Positions 1-12,568 of a stretch of DNA of 64,000 nt are shown piece after piece. Numbering within the stretch: position 1 is the stretch's first letter; each line of letters starts with the position of its first letter. The translations under genes were made by a program, and so were the position numbers. Source of the stretch: Hermodice carunculata (Eukaryota > Annelida > Polychaeta > Eunicida > Amphinomidae); contig OZ026625.1 in the NCBI GenBank assembly GCA_964020975.1, positions 36,591,606 through 36,655,605 on the forward strand, written 5' to 3'. The notes under the pieces were generated by a model. It ran no database searches and was not told where the DNA came from. It saw only the letters and a program-made list of their open reading frames with translations.

Positions 1-1945
1 TGCAGTATCTCAAAGGTATTGATGTGTCCGCCAGTATTGCTTGTTCAAATGTTGACATATTGATAGGGCAGGATCACTCGGTAGCATTACTTCCATTACA
101 AGTCCGATCCGGTTCTCCAGTTGAAGTATTTGCTATTCATTTTCTGTTGGACTGGGGAATATGCGGTAGACTACCTAGGACTGAGGTCAGTGATGTTATT
201 TGATACTTTGTGAATGCCAAAAATATGTTTGCTGAACCAGTTGATGATAGGCCTGCTTGTGATGGTGTTAAGTTGTGACGTATTGAAAATCCAGAAGCTG
301 ATAGCCCAGGTTTATCTGTTGAAGATGGAAATGTGCTTGAGTTGTGGGATAATACATGTAGAAAAGTTGAAGGGTACTATGAACTACCGATACCGTGGCG
401 TGACCCAAAGGAACATGTTTCAAATAACTTTGCTCTAGCAAAGGAAAGACTGGACAATTTAGTGTCAAGGTTCAAGCGTAATGATCTTTGCGTAATGATC
501 TTTAGGATCGTTATGATCAGGAAAAAGCTAAAATGTTAGATCTAAATTACGCTAAAATTTTGCCACAAAATGATGTTGATGATAACGAACGAACGCAGAA
601 TAAACTACATACCGCATTATTGTGTGCAGAATAGAAACAAGACAAACAAGCTAAGAGTAGTATTCGACTGTTCACCTACATATCAGGGTATATCTCTCAG
701 TGATAGGTGCATGAGAGGTCCTGATGTTGGTAATAGATAGTGCACGCGTTGTTAAGATTCCGTTTGCACAAGTACAGCTTACAGGTGGATATCAGTGACA
801 TGTACATGCAGGTTTTGATTCCAGCATATGATCAGGATCTGCTCGTTTTTGTGGTTTGATAAAGGTGAATTAGTGCACATCAAGATGGTGTCACACCGTT
901 TTGGTGCTGTATGGTGTGGGAGTTCGTCAACATGTGCCTTGTACAAAACAGTCGTAGATAATTGTCATGCTGATCATTTGGTAAAACGAGCTGTAATGGA
1001 ATGTATGTATGTTGACGATCTTATGCAATCAGTTCCAACGCGCGTGACCTACATACTGTTACGATATGCTTTATAGCTGTATTGTCTACAGGAGGCGTCC
1101 ATTGGACAAAATTCGCTGTCAATGGTGAAAATATGATGGCTGAAATCCCTGAAATAGAGAGAGCAAAATAGGTACATGTATTTTCAAGTAGCTAGATTCT
1201 TTTTGAGCGCTTTTAAGCATTTTACGGTGCTTAGAGGAGCACCTATCAGAATCTATTCTGATAACCGTACACGCTTGATTAAAGGTAAAGTAGAAATTAG
1301 GCCTTTAATCTTAATATGAAGCTAATTAAGCATTATTTGGCTCTTCAAAGCATTGAGTGGCATTTTCTCCCACCCAGAAGTCCACATTATGGACGAGCTT
1401 GAGAAAAACTAGTTGGGGTATTCAAAAGAGCATTTAAGGCTGTAGTTCCCCATACTAACAACCCTACAGATGAAATGCTATCTGCCCTCTCTTGTGAAGT
1501 CAAGTCTATTCTAAATAGTCAACCACTGACTAAGTTAAGTGATGACGTAAATGAGTTCACACCATTTACTCCAAACTTATTATTAACGAGCAAACGGCAC
1601 GAAGTGCTTCCTGGTGTAGACACACGTTCAGATGCCTAACGTTCTAGGTATGAGTATATTCAATACTTGAGTGATGTTTTTTGGAAAAAGTGGATAAACA
1701 TGTATTTACCCACTCTTAATGTCAGGTCAAAGTGGAGAGTGCCGTCGCGAAATATACAGGTTGGGGAATTGGTGTTGATTAATGAACCAAATATGCCTAG
1801 AAAAATCTGGCCATTAGCAAAAGTAGAACTGGTCAATACATCAAGAGATGGATTTGTCAGGTCAGCAGTCTTTAGGACTAGAGTGAACCAATTAGCTCGT
1901 CCCATTACTCAGATTACCCCTTTTGAGGTAGATGTGTTATACTGA
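1..1945 (+). mobile_element. BEL/Pao LTR retrotransposon fossil (internal part)
   Basis: Seen in order along the plus strand: an aspartic-protease-like segment (VDILIGQDH, about 50-95), a segment like the BEL/Pao region before the reverse transcriptase (YYELPIPWRD, about 375-405), reverse transcriptase pieces (LSDRCMRGPD near 700 and a YVDD palm motif near 1010), an integrase piece (WHFLPPRSPHYG, near 1360-1395), and the C-terminal domain typical of BEL/Pao polyproteins (DUF5641-like, about 1667-1945, with the W..A.V motif pattern). Family order and motifs fit Pao/BEL. The copy is broken, with several breaks, and looks old. Its 5' part lies outside the window and no LTR was recognised downstream. 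It is not an active gene. Confidence 0.85.
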
Positions 1946-2106
1946 TGTCTATTTACATATCTTTGTTTGTCAGGTTTAAGTATGCCAGGTTTTGTATTAA
2001 TAATTTTGACTTATGATTGGAAAGAGTATTATTTCTTTTCCTAGGTAATACTGTGGCTTAATAGGATGATTTTTCCTGGAGATACACAGTGTGTTTATTC
2101 TGTTCA

Positions 2107-2178
<72 letters not shown>

Positions 2179-2214
2179 GTATATATATGTGTGTGTGTGT
2201 GTGTGTATGTGTGA

Positions 2215-2245
<31 letters not shown>

Positions 2246-2937
2246 GTGCGGTAACAAAATAAATGTGTATTCGTTATGAGTTCCTGTTTGTTGTCAGTGT
2301 TGTTTGGAAAATGATGTTTTATGTATGTGCAGCAAATATGTAATATAGCAATAAATTAGCTGTTAGATTTGGTTGTGTTTGTCTTTTCAGAAATACAGTG
2401 ATGAGGTTATTACTTGGTTCCTCGGGTGTAATAAATGCCGCACAATTCAAGTCTAATTTCCCATCCTTTAATACGTGTTGTACAGGTTTTTGTTATTCAG
2501 CTAAAGTATAATATAGAAATTTGCTTCTTTGGGCATGCATCCAATTCGGAAAACACCCCTAGCAGTTAGGGACTCTTGTCTCTTCCCACTGACTGTGTCA
2601 TTGTACCCCCAAACCAATCAAATACCTATTTAGCAAACCACTGTTCTAGGTCCCATCTCACCAATCTTTATCAGCTCCACATGTTCAGGGCTTGGCCTGA
2701 CCGTACCTTTCCAGTTCAACTAACACAGCTTCTGGTCAGGAGGATACCCATGCCAATGCATGGGGGACTGGCCAGTTAACTTGTATCCGTGTTCAGACAG
2801 CACAAGACATGATCATCATCATCCCTTTTTTCTTTCCCTTGAATGGGAGAACAGTGGTTTAGTCAAAACACAGATGATACAAACACTAGAAAAGATTTGC
2901 TTCAAAGCGAATCAGTCTGTGTGCCTGCAAAAGTTGT
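1946..2937. other. Non-coding stretch after the BEL/Pao fossil
   Basis: Apart from the TA/GT microsatellite listed separately I see no exon, RNA gene or recognisable element. The 3' LTR of the BEL/Pao copy could start here but no paired LTR is available to define it. Confidence 0.5.
2108..2246. repeat. (TA)n-(GT)n microsatellite
   Basis: Compound dinucleotide repeat: about 30 TA units, a few interrupted units, then GT units. The open frames through it (poly-YI, poly-CV) are repeat artefacts. Confidence 0.97.
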
Positions 2938-3026
2938 AAATATTAAATGCTACAACTTTTGTCCTTTGGTACTTCACATTCCATTAAGCTTATGGCTAAA
3001 TGAACATTTCAAAGTCCAAATGACCC

Positions 3027-3039
3027 TGACCTTTGACCT
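3027..3039. promoter_or_regulatory. DR1-type nuclear receptor motif (sequence match only)
   Basis: TGACCTTTGACCT is the reverse complement of AGGTCAAAGGTCA, the textbook DR1 element bound by RXR/HNF4-type receptors. It lies inside one copy of the 135-bp tandem repeat. Function is not shown by the sequence. Confidence 0.35.
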
Positions 3040-3431
3040 TTAGAGGTCGCGTAAATTACAAAAATGTACTGTATGAAAACATCTAGAATTTGAGCCCAAC
3101 ATGAACCAAATCAGATGAAAATTGACCAAGTTGTGGCTAGATGAAAATATTAAGAGCCAAATAACCTTGACCTTCAGTAGTCACATGTAAATTACAAAAA
3201 TGTTTGGTGTTCCCAAACACCTTGGGTCTAACATGGTTAAAATTGGCCAAGTTATGGATGGATCAAAATTTCAAAGGTCCAAATGACTTTGATCTTTAAC
3301 GTTTAGATGTCACATCTACCTTACAAAAATTTGCACTGTTACAATTTTACAATTTGAGCCACACATGATCAAAATTGGATACAATTGACTGCGTTATGGT
3401 TAAAAGAAAATTTTGAATGCCGAAATTACCT

Positions 3432-3454
3432 TGAACTTTGACCTTTAAAGGTCA
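3432..3454. promoter_or_regulatory. DR1-type motif overlapping a 16-bp palindrome
   Basis: TGAACTTTGACCT (3432-3444) is the reverse complement of AGGTCAAAGTTCA, an HNF4-like DR1. It overlaps the perfect palindrome TGACCTTTAAAGGTCA (3439-3454), an everted pair of half sites. Sequence match only. Confidence 0.35.
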
Positions 3455-4046
3455 TATGTAAATTACAAAAATGTGCAGTATTACAAATCTATGAATTGCA
3501 GTTGGATTTTCTACCTGTATTTATGGTAGTTTTGGGAGATATTTAAGATTTAAATTTTAAATGGTCTTAATTTGCATGATCACCAGCTTTACAAAAAACT
3601 CAAGTCTTCATATATGGAAGTATAACACTTTCAAGTCTAGGCTTTTTCCATAGGTTTGCAGCCTTTGTCTGGTGATTTTTATTATTTTTATGTGAAATGC
3701 TAAATATTGAAGCCATATTTATTTTTCTTTAGGATACAAAAATTGTAAGTATATTATACCACAATCACTATAGAATATTAAAAAGTGAATATTGATACCT
3801 TTGTTTTGTACTGATATGAAATAGTAAATTAAGACATGACAATGGGTTAACATACAAACTGATTTTTTAATGAAAATTACAAAAATTACGTAGTAATTAT
3901 TACATTTTCCAATTGAAATGCAATACACTAAATAAAATATGTCGTATGTTACATTCTTGGAATATATTTTATTGCTTGTTTGTCGCTTACTATTGTCTCA
4001 AATAACTTTTGTGACCTGAAAACCCTTATAAAAACGAAATTTACAT

Positions 4047-4060
4047 GTTGCCATGGTAAC
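4047..4060. promoter_or_regulatory. Perfect X-box (RFX-type) palindrome
   Basis: GTTGCCATGGTAAC is a complete palindromic RFX X-box (GTTGCC, 2-bp spacer, GGTAAC). RFX sites of this form sit in promoters of ciliary genes across animals. A TATAAAA string lies 20 bp upstream (from 4026) and a GC-rich hairpin 6 bp downstream, so a promoter is possible. No downstream exon could be recognised. Confidence 0.45.
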
Positions 4061-4066
4061 GAGGAA

Positions 4067-4091
4067 GGGGTCCGCATGCATCCCGGACCCC
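4067..4091. other. GC-rich hairpin, 8-bp stem
   Basis: GGGGTCCG (4067-4074) and CGGACCCC (4084-4091) are perfect reverse complements with a 9-nt loop. It stands out in AT-rich surroundings and lies just after the X-box. Confidence 0.6.
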
Positions 4092-5652
4092 GACGGTAAG
4101 GTGATAATCAAGCGGAGTTTCAGCCTTCTTAATGTTGTGGAAAAAGAAACAAAGATAATGTGTGGCAAACTCAGTTACCCTTTTTTTTCTCCCTTCCCCA
4201 TTTTATCACAGCCTGGAAGATAGCTGGTCACCTTACATTTGATTACAACACTGACCTCTCACAATGCACACATCTTTGCGAATTGACTGCAACTCAACAT
4301 ATGCCACTGATGAGGGCACACTTGTTTGCCCTTCAATCTGCAACGGCTAATAAATGCTCAATTAAAAAGACATGATACTAAGTGGTCTTCAGATCTGAAC
4401 TGGAGGCAAATCCGCCATGTTTCCCGGGCTTGATGCAAGCCTGTCTTAATAGATTAAAGTACCATTATATAGGTTGAATAGGTTTAGAGTCACCGTATAT
4501 GATATAATCAGTTTTTGATGTTATAGAAATCATTATATGATGCTATAGGGGGGAGTGTCATTTTCCAGGCGGTAAAATGATTTAAGTGCGTGATAGATTC
4601 ACGTTCAGTATATATTTTTTTCCTTGGGCATTTGTAGAATGGGCGATGTGGTCGAAGGCTCTGTGCTGGATTCAATTTATTGTTAGTAATTGTTTGGCCA
4701 TCGCGGTCTCATGGGGTTTTTGTCAAGGGGTCAGTTTGCTTGTTTGACGTTTGTAACTGTCTGTGTGCCCTGGTGAAGTTAATTGCGTGCTTAGTGTCCA
4801 TATTAGGTAATGTTTCTAGTTTTGCTGGGTGAGATCCCCTTATTTGGATATACTAAAGGAAACATAGGTCAGGTGGATATAGATTTGATTTGTGATTCGA
4901 TGTTAGATTTTCTTATAGAACTTTAAGTGATATTTTAGGTCGAAATTGGTATGCCTGTCACCCGTGGTCGCAGTCTGTAGAAAGGTTAACATTGTTCAAG
5001 AGAGGCAAAATCATAGCAATGTGGTACAAATTGTTACTTCGAATGTGGTGTTTTGTTGAAAAAAGGTATGGTCACTGGCTGTTGTTATATGTATTTTCCG
5101 TGAGAATGCCCCTTGTGTGTGTAAGGCGTTTACTTTTTGCGACCAAAGTCCTTGGGGAGCCAAAGTTTCGGTGAGCGTTTTATTATTTAGGTTTAAAATA
5201 TTCAGTAGATGAACAAGTGCACTTTTCGAAAATGCATACTTTTTCTATATGTAGATTTCCATGCTGCGTTTATAGTAAGTCACCTGTCGCTGAATAGGCT
5301 ATAAAGACATGTGAATTCAGGCTCGTAATAGTAGTTCACTTTATAGTCAGGATAGCGCCTTTAAAGAGCGTTAATATATCTGTGTCCTCAAGTGGTCTAG
5401 CTTATATGTAAGATTTAACACTGATACACATGCATCCATTTGACCAGCCATGTGCAGACGCTGAATTTTTGTAATGAAAGATTGCTTACAATTTCCCCAT
5501 ATCATACAACAGTAGTCAATGGAAATATATATGCATTCACAAACATTTTCCTAACATGGAAATGTAGAAAGTGCCTATTTATTTTAATATTTTTAAATTA
5601 GTACCCATTCTGTGACAAATTTAGAGACTTGGGTATCCTACGAAAAATTTTA

Positions 5653-5653
<1 letters not shown>

Positions 5654-5749
<96 letters not shown>

Positions 5750-5770
5750 CATACATACATACATACATAT
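5654..5770. repeat. (CA)n-(TA)n-(CATA)n microsatellite
   Basis: Three simple repeats in a row with clean junctions. Frames through it are artefacts. Confidence 0.97.
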
Positions 5771-7049
5771 GTATATGTTGTTTTTATCACAACACCTATT
5801 AGGCCAATTCCTCTGACAAAAAAGTACAGGATCATCTAGGATCACGCAGTTAACAGCTTAGTTTTAAGGTGGCACTCTATTTTTCATGTTTTAATGCATT
5901 TTGGTGTGGCAAGGCTATTTCAATTTTTCTTCAGAACCCCCGAACAGATACTATTTGAACTCTTTCAAATTCCATCAGTATATAATATGACTCAAGATTT
6001 AGGAAATTCTGTAAGAATAGTGAAGACATGGTAAGCTTTGACGGAGTTATAGGCTATCAAGCTTTGTGAAAATGCATCAATGAGTACCACTACTCTACAA
6101 GGATACAGCAGGAATACAGTGTTAACATGGATTGTAATATTGTGGAATCTGTTGTATGGAGTGATTCGCTTTTATACAGGGAAGCCCCACTGGTGGACCT
6201 ATATTATTTGTATGTATTTTCAAGCAAATACGCGGTTTCTTTTGCTGTTTTTAACATTGGCCTTGGATTATATTAAAAGGTCAAACTGATATATTGGCTT
6301 AAATCTCGGTAATATCAAATATTTCATCACCCTAAAAGTACATGTATACCGCAGTTAAACCTGTGGTTTTCATGCACATGTACTGGGGGAGGGGGTAGAA
6401 GATCCAAGTCTGCAGAGTACAGGATCATCATGATGGTCCTGTTTTCTTAGAATGGCATAATCCGGCATGGATGAACATCAAGAACAAAGTCCTTTGTCAA
6501 TGCAATTTAAAGTGTATTAGACGTCGCTGATGTAGTTACAGCCTGGTCATCTGGATTAATGAGTCCATGCTTTTGATGTCACTGCGAGTTTGATAGGGAA
6601 TGTAAATGCTTTCACACTGAGCAGCTCCTAATTTTCAATCATTACATGTTTTTTTACATTTCCTGGTTTCTGAATGTTATGTACATGTATATAAACTTAT
6701 GATGTAATATACTATAGTCCTGTACTCATGTCACATGAACTTGAGAGCTTCTGTCTTTTATTCATGGATTTGGACGATCATTACGCTTTAGCTACATCAT
6801 GTTTTGTGACATGGCCTCATAACTTGCCACTTCGTTGTCTGCCGAATGTTTGCAAGATCCAAGCATAATGGCAGCTTATGTGCTTACAGCATTACTTCTG
6901 ACACAAATAACTGCCCAACCATTTCTAAAGAAAATTATCTGAAGGATCTTAATTAGAACAAGTTATTCATGTATCATGTAATCACATTTACAAAAACAAA
7001 ATAGCAGCATTGATTATAAGAGTATTTTATTAGAATCGGCAAAGTTCAG
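5771..7049. other. Intergenic stretch, nothing recognised
   Basis: AT-rich DNA with short random open frames only. No motif, repeat or exon could be supported. Confidence 0.5.
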
Positions 7050-7310
7050 AAAAGGCATTAATCTACCGCATAAATTTCAACCCAACAACGACTACAAAGT
7101 TGATTACAGCAAAAGGCAGAGATTCACGAACTACCAGAACATCAACATTATCTTACAATACTAATGTGAAGTGATACTTTTCACTCCTCACTTGATACAG
7201 CAGCCAAATGGTGGTTTTAAACCGGTCCTCTCATCGTTTGGGTGTTTTTTATTCAATAAAGGCTTCTGTTGATTACAAAACATGCAGGCTTAACCACTTA
7301 AACCCAAAAT
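7050..7310 (+). repeat. Dispersed repeat family B, copy 1
   Basis: Shares an ordered set of blocks with copies near 15.6 and 47.3 kb: CAGAGATTCACGAA, ACCAGAACATCAACATTATC, a TTTCACT/TTGA block, then GGTGGTTTTAAACCGGT and CAAAACATGCAGGCTTAA. All copies lie in the same orientation. No coding capacity seen. It could be a short interspersed element or the edge of a larger transposon. Confidence 0.65.
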
Positions 7311-7723
7311 GTATCACCTGTGCCGAAGAAAAAAGACCTGCTAGGCCTTTACCATTTTCTTCTCCTTACTTGAAGGTGTATATTCTCAACTCCCCATATT
7401 TTTCATGACATCTAAGAAGTGAAAAGAACCGTAGAGTTGCACAGGCCTGAAGACAAACTAAACCCAGTTGCGCAGCTTCATGTACTAGTTGTTGTCTTAA
7501 AAACAAACAAATTGTCTTTAGAAAATACTCACACGGATGGAACGATTTTTGTATCAGGCAAAGGTCCTTTTCACTTTGTCATCACCATGGGGCAGATACC
7601 AATATTTCACACTGATGAACGAAATCAAAGGTGCATATTTTTCATTACTATCCATTAAATACTCTTGGAAATACATGAACGACATTAGATGACTGGACGG
7701 GCAATCCAACGCACAGCGCAAAT

Positions 7724-7845
<122 letters not shown>

Positions 7846-9325
7846 AATGATATAAACTCAGACAAGAGTAGGTCTTTCTGTAACAAGTGATACAATAAAA
7901 TTATGACACTTGCATCAAGTATTGTGTGTGTAGTGCTCTGTATTACCCAGTTTTTGCAGAGCGGGTTGCACAGAAGATGACTTATTTGTATTGTTGCCCA
8001 TTCTCACTAACTAACCTTAGCCACCCATAAAAAGACCTCTGCTTCGCATGTCTCGTGTTCAGCTGTGATATTCCTTTTTTCTGGTTTTAACTCCAGTGTA
8101 GGTCATTTTGTCTTCTGGGACTTTGTCTTTTAACAGTTATGACCAAAAGTAAAAACAATATTGAGAATTTGTTTCCTCATGAGCAAATATACTGCTATAA
8201 CCTAGCTGTATGTGTTGAAAGCACGGCTTCCTATAGAACTGTTTTGTAGCCATTGCATGAGATATTATGTCTAACGCTGCGTCTCTACATTTATTTCGTT
8301 GGGTCACGTCTAGCTTACAACAAATATGTACCGAAAGCGGATGGTTTTGTAGGCAAAGTGGCTATATTTTAGCATGTGGCAAAACAAATCTTCAGCTTCA
8401 GTGAAACCATGTGCAGAAAAAACGCACGTTTGCGCCAAAATGTGACTGTATTCATGGTTGATTAGAAAATATGAGTGTTTTTATATCATAACGCAGCATA
8501 TTTTAGAGTGAGTAACACTGTATAAAACCTTAAAAAACATGTAACTGTACACACTGAGCCCCGATATATTTTATGTGATTCATAGTAGTCTGCATGAAAA
8601 GAACTAAATAAACTTTACGTTATAAAGTTTTCTTGTATTGACGCATGGTGCGTACACCTCAGCTACCAAGTAAATCGATTTTTTACCCCTTTTTCTCCTT
8701 TCCCTACCTCAGTCCAACACCCTTTGAAGCTGAAAGCTGATCACTGCGCACACACATTTAGCCAGTTTGTCTCTTTCTATTAATTACTAGAACAGCTCGC
8801 TGTGTCCAGTTTTCTATTCTCCGTGGTACAAAACCGATGCAAAATTTAACTTTGTGTTATCCGATTTTTTTGATCAATGTATCAATTCAATATAGTATTT
8901 TCTGCAAAGTAATATGATTACCACATTGCTCTTTAAATTTGAACAAAACACATACTAGGTAAGCTAGTAACAGCCCCTAATCTATTGACTAATGTGTTAT
9001 CTCATTAATAACACAATTGCGAATAGGTTGAGTTACTGGTGTTGTTTGAAGTCCAGGTCGTCTGAGCCCTGCAGCCAAAGCTTGCAAGGAGAAATGGGGG
9101 TATAAACCTCCCAAAGAAATGGCTTTTAGTCGGGTATCTTTAGCTGACGTGTACACAGCATGGTATACGGCGCCGCCAATGCTGAACAAAATATTTACAC
9201 GCTTGACACTCTGAGGTACAAAGCAAACAGTGGGTGAATATATCTTTACTAATAAGATAAGTGAGATTTCATAATTTGTATCCTTTACTTCTATAAAATG
9301 TACGTTCTTCTTCCAAATAGCTTTG

Positions 9326-9327
<2 letters not shown>

Positions 9328-9367
<40 letters not shown>
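9328..9367. repeat. (AT)n microsatellite, short
   Basis: About 18 AT units followed by ACATACATG. Confidence 0.95.
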
Positions 9368-9371
<4 letters not shown>

Positions 9372-10540
9372 CATGTAGATTCATAAAATATCCATCAATG
9401 TTACTTCAAAACAAGTGCAGGAGCTTCAAACTTGAAGAATATGATAGAGGAACAGATAGATATTTTACTGAGCCAGATACAATTTAAGTATCAGATACGC
9501 TTTACATTGAAAGTAAAACACATCAAGCATTAAAATCCGGTGTAAGACTTATGAATATTTTCATAAACGTATGTAATTTTGAGCATAACCGGTAAAGGCT
9601 TTGCACCTGCGAACATAGTGTTAGATGGAAAGACCCTCAATCTGTATTAAGCTGATTAATACGCGTCTGTCAGTATTAGCTGATATGAACTTAGAAAATT
9701 AAAGTTTGATCAAGGCCTCGCGTCAAATAAGAGCAAGCCAATAGCTATATTGGTGCGCATTGCAGAGACAATGTGTTCACTTCCATCATTGTTGTGATGC
9801 CCCCTACTGCGAACGTAATATTATACAACTTCAAATTTAACGGTTAAGACATTTAGTGACTTCGTAATGCTCAGTCACTCCCCATAAAAAATCTAACAAG
9901 TATGAAGACGTTTTGCCAGAGATGTTTCTTGATTATGCCTTCTTCTTGTACATGCCAAAGGAGATGATATACAAGTAGTATACAATAAAGATCATAAAGC
10001 ACGTGTTGCATCAGCTTTACATTATGAAGGTGCAGACCATAAGCGGGCCATATCTTCGACAGCTTTAGCTCGGCAAAACATATCCAAGTGCCTATGTTTA
10101 GACAAAGAGGCAATGAAAACTACAGCATATTCAGTGACAGTTGAGCTCATTTCTCTGTATGTTCATACATGAAAGAGTTAACGTCTCACTGATAAGATTG
10201 TACGCAACACTGGCAAAGGTTTAGTGTGCTGAATGAATTCCTTACATTTCAGTGTGTGATTTATTTTAGACACAGATGGCCAATGAAATGAAACGGTTTA
10301 TTCTGATGAGTTAAAATGCGCCTGTAAATATAAAGTATATATAATAAATAATCTTGTCTAATTATCAATTTGTGAACTTGAAAAATATGTGTAAAAACTT
10401 GTGAAAAGAGACGTAAAATGGGCATAATATTCACATGTCCACACTTGATAAGTTTCGGGCGAAGTAAAATGTGAAGCGAGGTTTACAGCATCATTCGCTA
10501 AATTTTTTCGTTTGTCACATTATCTTAAATATTCCTATAC

Positions 10541-10665
10541 ATATATTTCTGCTGATCAACAAAAATAGGAAACCATATGGTGAAGTCGACATATTGAAAT
10601 GTCACTTATATACATATTTCTGCTGATCAGCAAAAAATATGAAAACCATACGGCGAGGGTTCCCA
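10541..10665. repeat. Diverged 70-bp tandem duplication
   Basis: TTTCTGCTGATCA starts at 10547 and again at 10617, each followed by a CAAAAA.AT.GAAACCATA.GG.GA block. Two copies only. Confidence 0.65.
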
Positions 10666-11276
10666 TGATATAAGATGATTTCCAATGCACCGAAACACAT
10701 TCTTACTGCACGGAGGACTGGTATCTGTTCTTCACCTTGTAAGAAAGAAACTACCACTGGGTGAAACAATCCATTATATAACAGGGGGGCAATAAGCTTT
10801 CGTTACCAATTGTGGTGCATGTGATATTGTATCATGCTTTTTTAACGTTGGAGAGGATTTGAGATGCAATACTCTAATTGTCGGTGCCAATGTTTTCTTT
10901 GAGGGCACAGTACACACCAACCACCATCTACACATATCCAAAAATCCTCGGCGATAACTTAACAATTTCACTTCCCTTTCAAACATTGAAAAAGAGCACA
11001 CACTAGGACTCTAATAATTTTTGGAGCTCATTTTTGAAAACGTCTGGCGTAAAATAGACATGAAATTGATAGACTTCCAGGTAAGAGTTCACACCGTCCA
11101 CTCTGATACCCGCTGTAATATGCTCCTTGAACGGGATCAGTCTGCTTAAGTATTATCAATAAAATTTAGATAGAAAACCAACCTTTAAATACACTGAACC
11201 AGAGCTTTCCAGAGATTAACAAACGTCATTTAAATATGAGTGCAAGGAAGAGAGAAGGAATTTTCTTGAAACACCT

Positions 11277-11278
<2 letters not shown>

Positions 11279-11345
<67 letters not shown>
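11279..11345. repeat. (AC)33 microsatellite
   Basis: Uninterrupted AC repeat, about 33 units. Confidence 0.98.
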
Positions 11346-11346
<1 letters not shown>

Positions 11347-11879
11347 CCTTTAGTTACGGCATCATGTGAAAATAAAATAAACGTCTAGTGTAGAGTTTCT
11401 ATGGATCTGTTATAATTGAAGCATAATTATTAACGCTTTATGAGCAGGTGTTATGCATTTGACCTGCTTTTTAGCTTTTTGTAGAGTCATTCCTCTTGCA
11501 TATGTGTTGTATTTATCTTTGATGTTCTTTGTGTCATCTGAGATAAACCACTGTTTTTTAAAGTTGCTCCTGATTGTATTTGTTCCCTTTTCTGCCATCC
11601 ACAACATAAAATCTTTGAAAACGTCCCTCGAAATTTTCTGAAATGTAAAAAGTAATTTTAATATAGCATCCCAAATTCCTGTTACTCATTTAATTCTTAA
11701 GTGAAATGTTTATGAACCATGGGCAAAATAGCATAAAGATAATTTGTGATTACCGTTCTAACTGGATTTGAAGCATGCTTGCACCAAAAACGTCTTTTAC
11801 ACATTTCATTACATCGTTGTTTTATTGAATATCTATCACCAAGATGAAATGAAAGCATGTTGTTCACAAAAGAAGGCTT
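11346..11879. other. Intergenic stretch, nothing recognised
   Basis: Two overlapping short open frames on opposite strands (11410-11641) show no domain or splice signal. Treated as non-coding. Confidence 0.45.
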
Positions 11880-12240
11880 TTCGGGGAAAGGATTCAGCTT
11901 AGTTTATATAGTGATCTGTCGTCCGTTCGTCAGTCCGTCCATTGCGAATTCACTTTTTTTCGACTCTCCAAAAATATCAGCCAGATGCACTTCAAATAGG
12001 TGGGGACCTACCTCGAGTTGCCTTTTTCCAAGTTTGTTCAAATAGTTATGGTCCAAGGACTTCATATTTGTTTCATCATATGGTTTTTCGTGCATGTTTT
12101 GGAAAACGTCCAAAAATTGTCCAAAACAATGGGCATATTGCTTTAAAATTGAAGAAAAAGCCATCTGGGAACCCGAATCCCGCAATATATTCAACAGACG
12201 GCGCATCAATGTTTAATGTTCGACGATTTTTTCACTATTT
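11880..12240 (+). repeat. Dispersed repeat family A (GTCCGTCC type), copy 1
   Basis: Contains GTGATCTGTCGTCCGTTCG and TCGTCAGTCCGTCCATTGCG followed by CACTTTTTTTCGACTCTCC, the layout of a repeat also seen near 13, 27, 35, 49 and 51 kb. In molluscs similar GTCCGTCC sequences are very abundant. The 101-aa frames on both strands here come from the repeat, not from a gene. Confidence 0.7.
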
Positions 12241-12546
12241 TTACTAGACACAGATTGTGTTGGAACGTGGTGAAAATATACCTTGTTGCAGAGGAAAACC
12301 TTTTCAACATGCTTGTGCTAATATTCATTATTGCGGGTTCTTTTGCAATTAAGGCACTTGCAATTCAATACATACATTCCTGATGTAAGTCAATAAAGAT
12401 TGTAGTCGTAATTCACTTAAAACACTTCTCCTATAGCGTTGGCCATATCGACTGTAAGCGTGCTGGCAATGTACATTGGGTAGCTCTTTAACAAGAATTG
12501 TTTTGAGTGATTATGCCCCTTTGATATATACATATACATAGACATG

Positions 12547-12568
12547 ACACACACACACACAAACACAA

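Larger units (their letters stand above)
2938..3500. repeat. Diverged tandem repeat, about 135-bp period
   Basis: Four diverged copies are anchored by TTACAAAAATGT-like boxes at 3056, 3192, 3321 and 3462 (spacings 136, 129 and 141). Each copy has the same order: a GACCTTGACCTTT-type box, a short CACATGTAAATTACAAAAATG box, an AATTTGAGCC box, then AAAATTGGCCAAGTTATGG. A fifth partial copy precedes 3012. Not coding. Confidence 0.8.
3501..5653. other. Intergenic stretch, no gene recognised
   Basis: No exon with supportable borders or similarity is visible. It holds the X-box and GC hairpin near 4.05 kb (listed separately). The AT content drops briefly around 4.06-4.11 kb. Confidence 0.5.
7846..11278. 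other. Intergenic stretch, no gene recognised
   Basis: About 3.4 kb of AT-rich DNA. It contains a short TA repeat and a 70-bp duplication (listed separately). Open frames at 8989-9384 and 9871-10113 (minus) show no motif, no splice context I can support and are probably chance. Confidence 0.5.
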
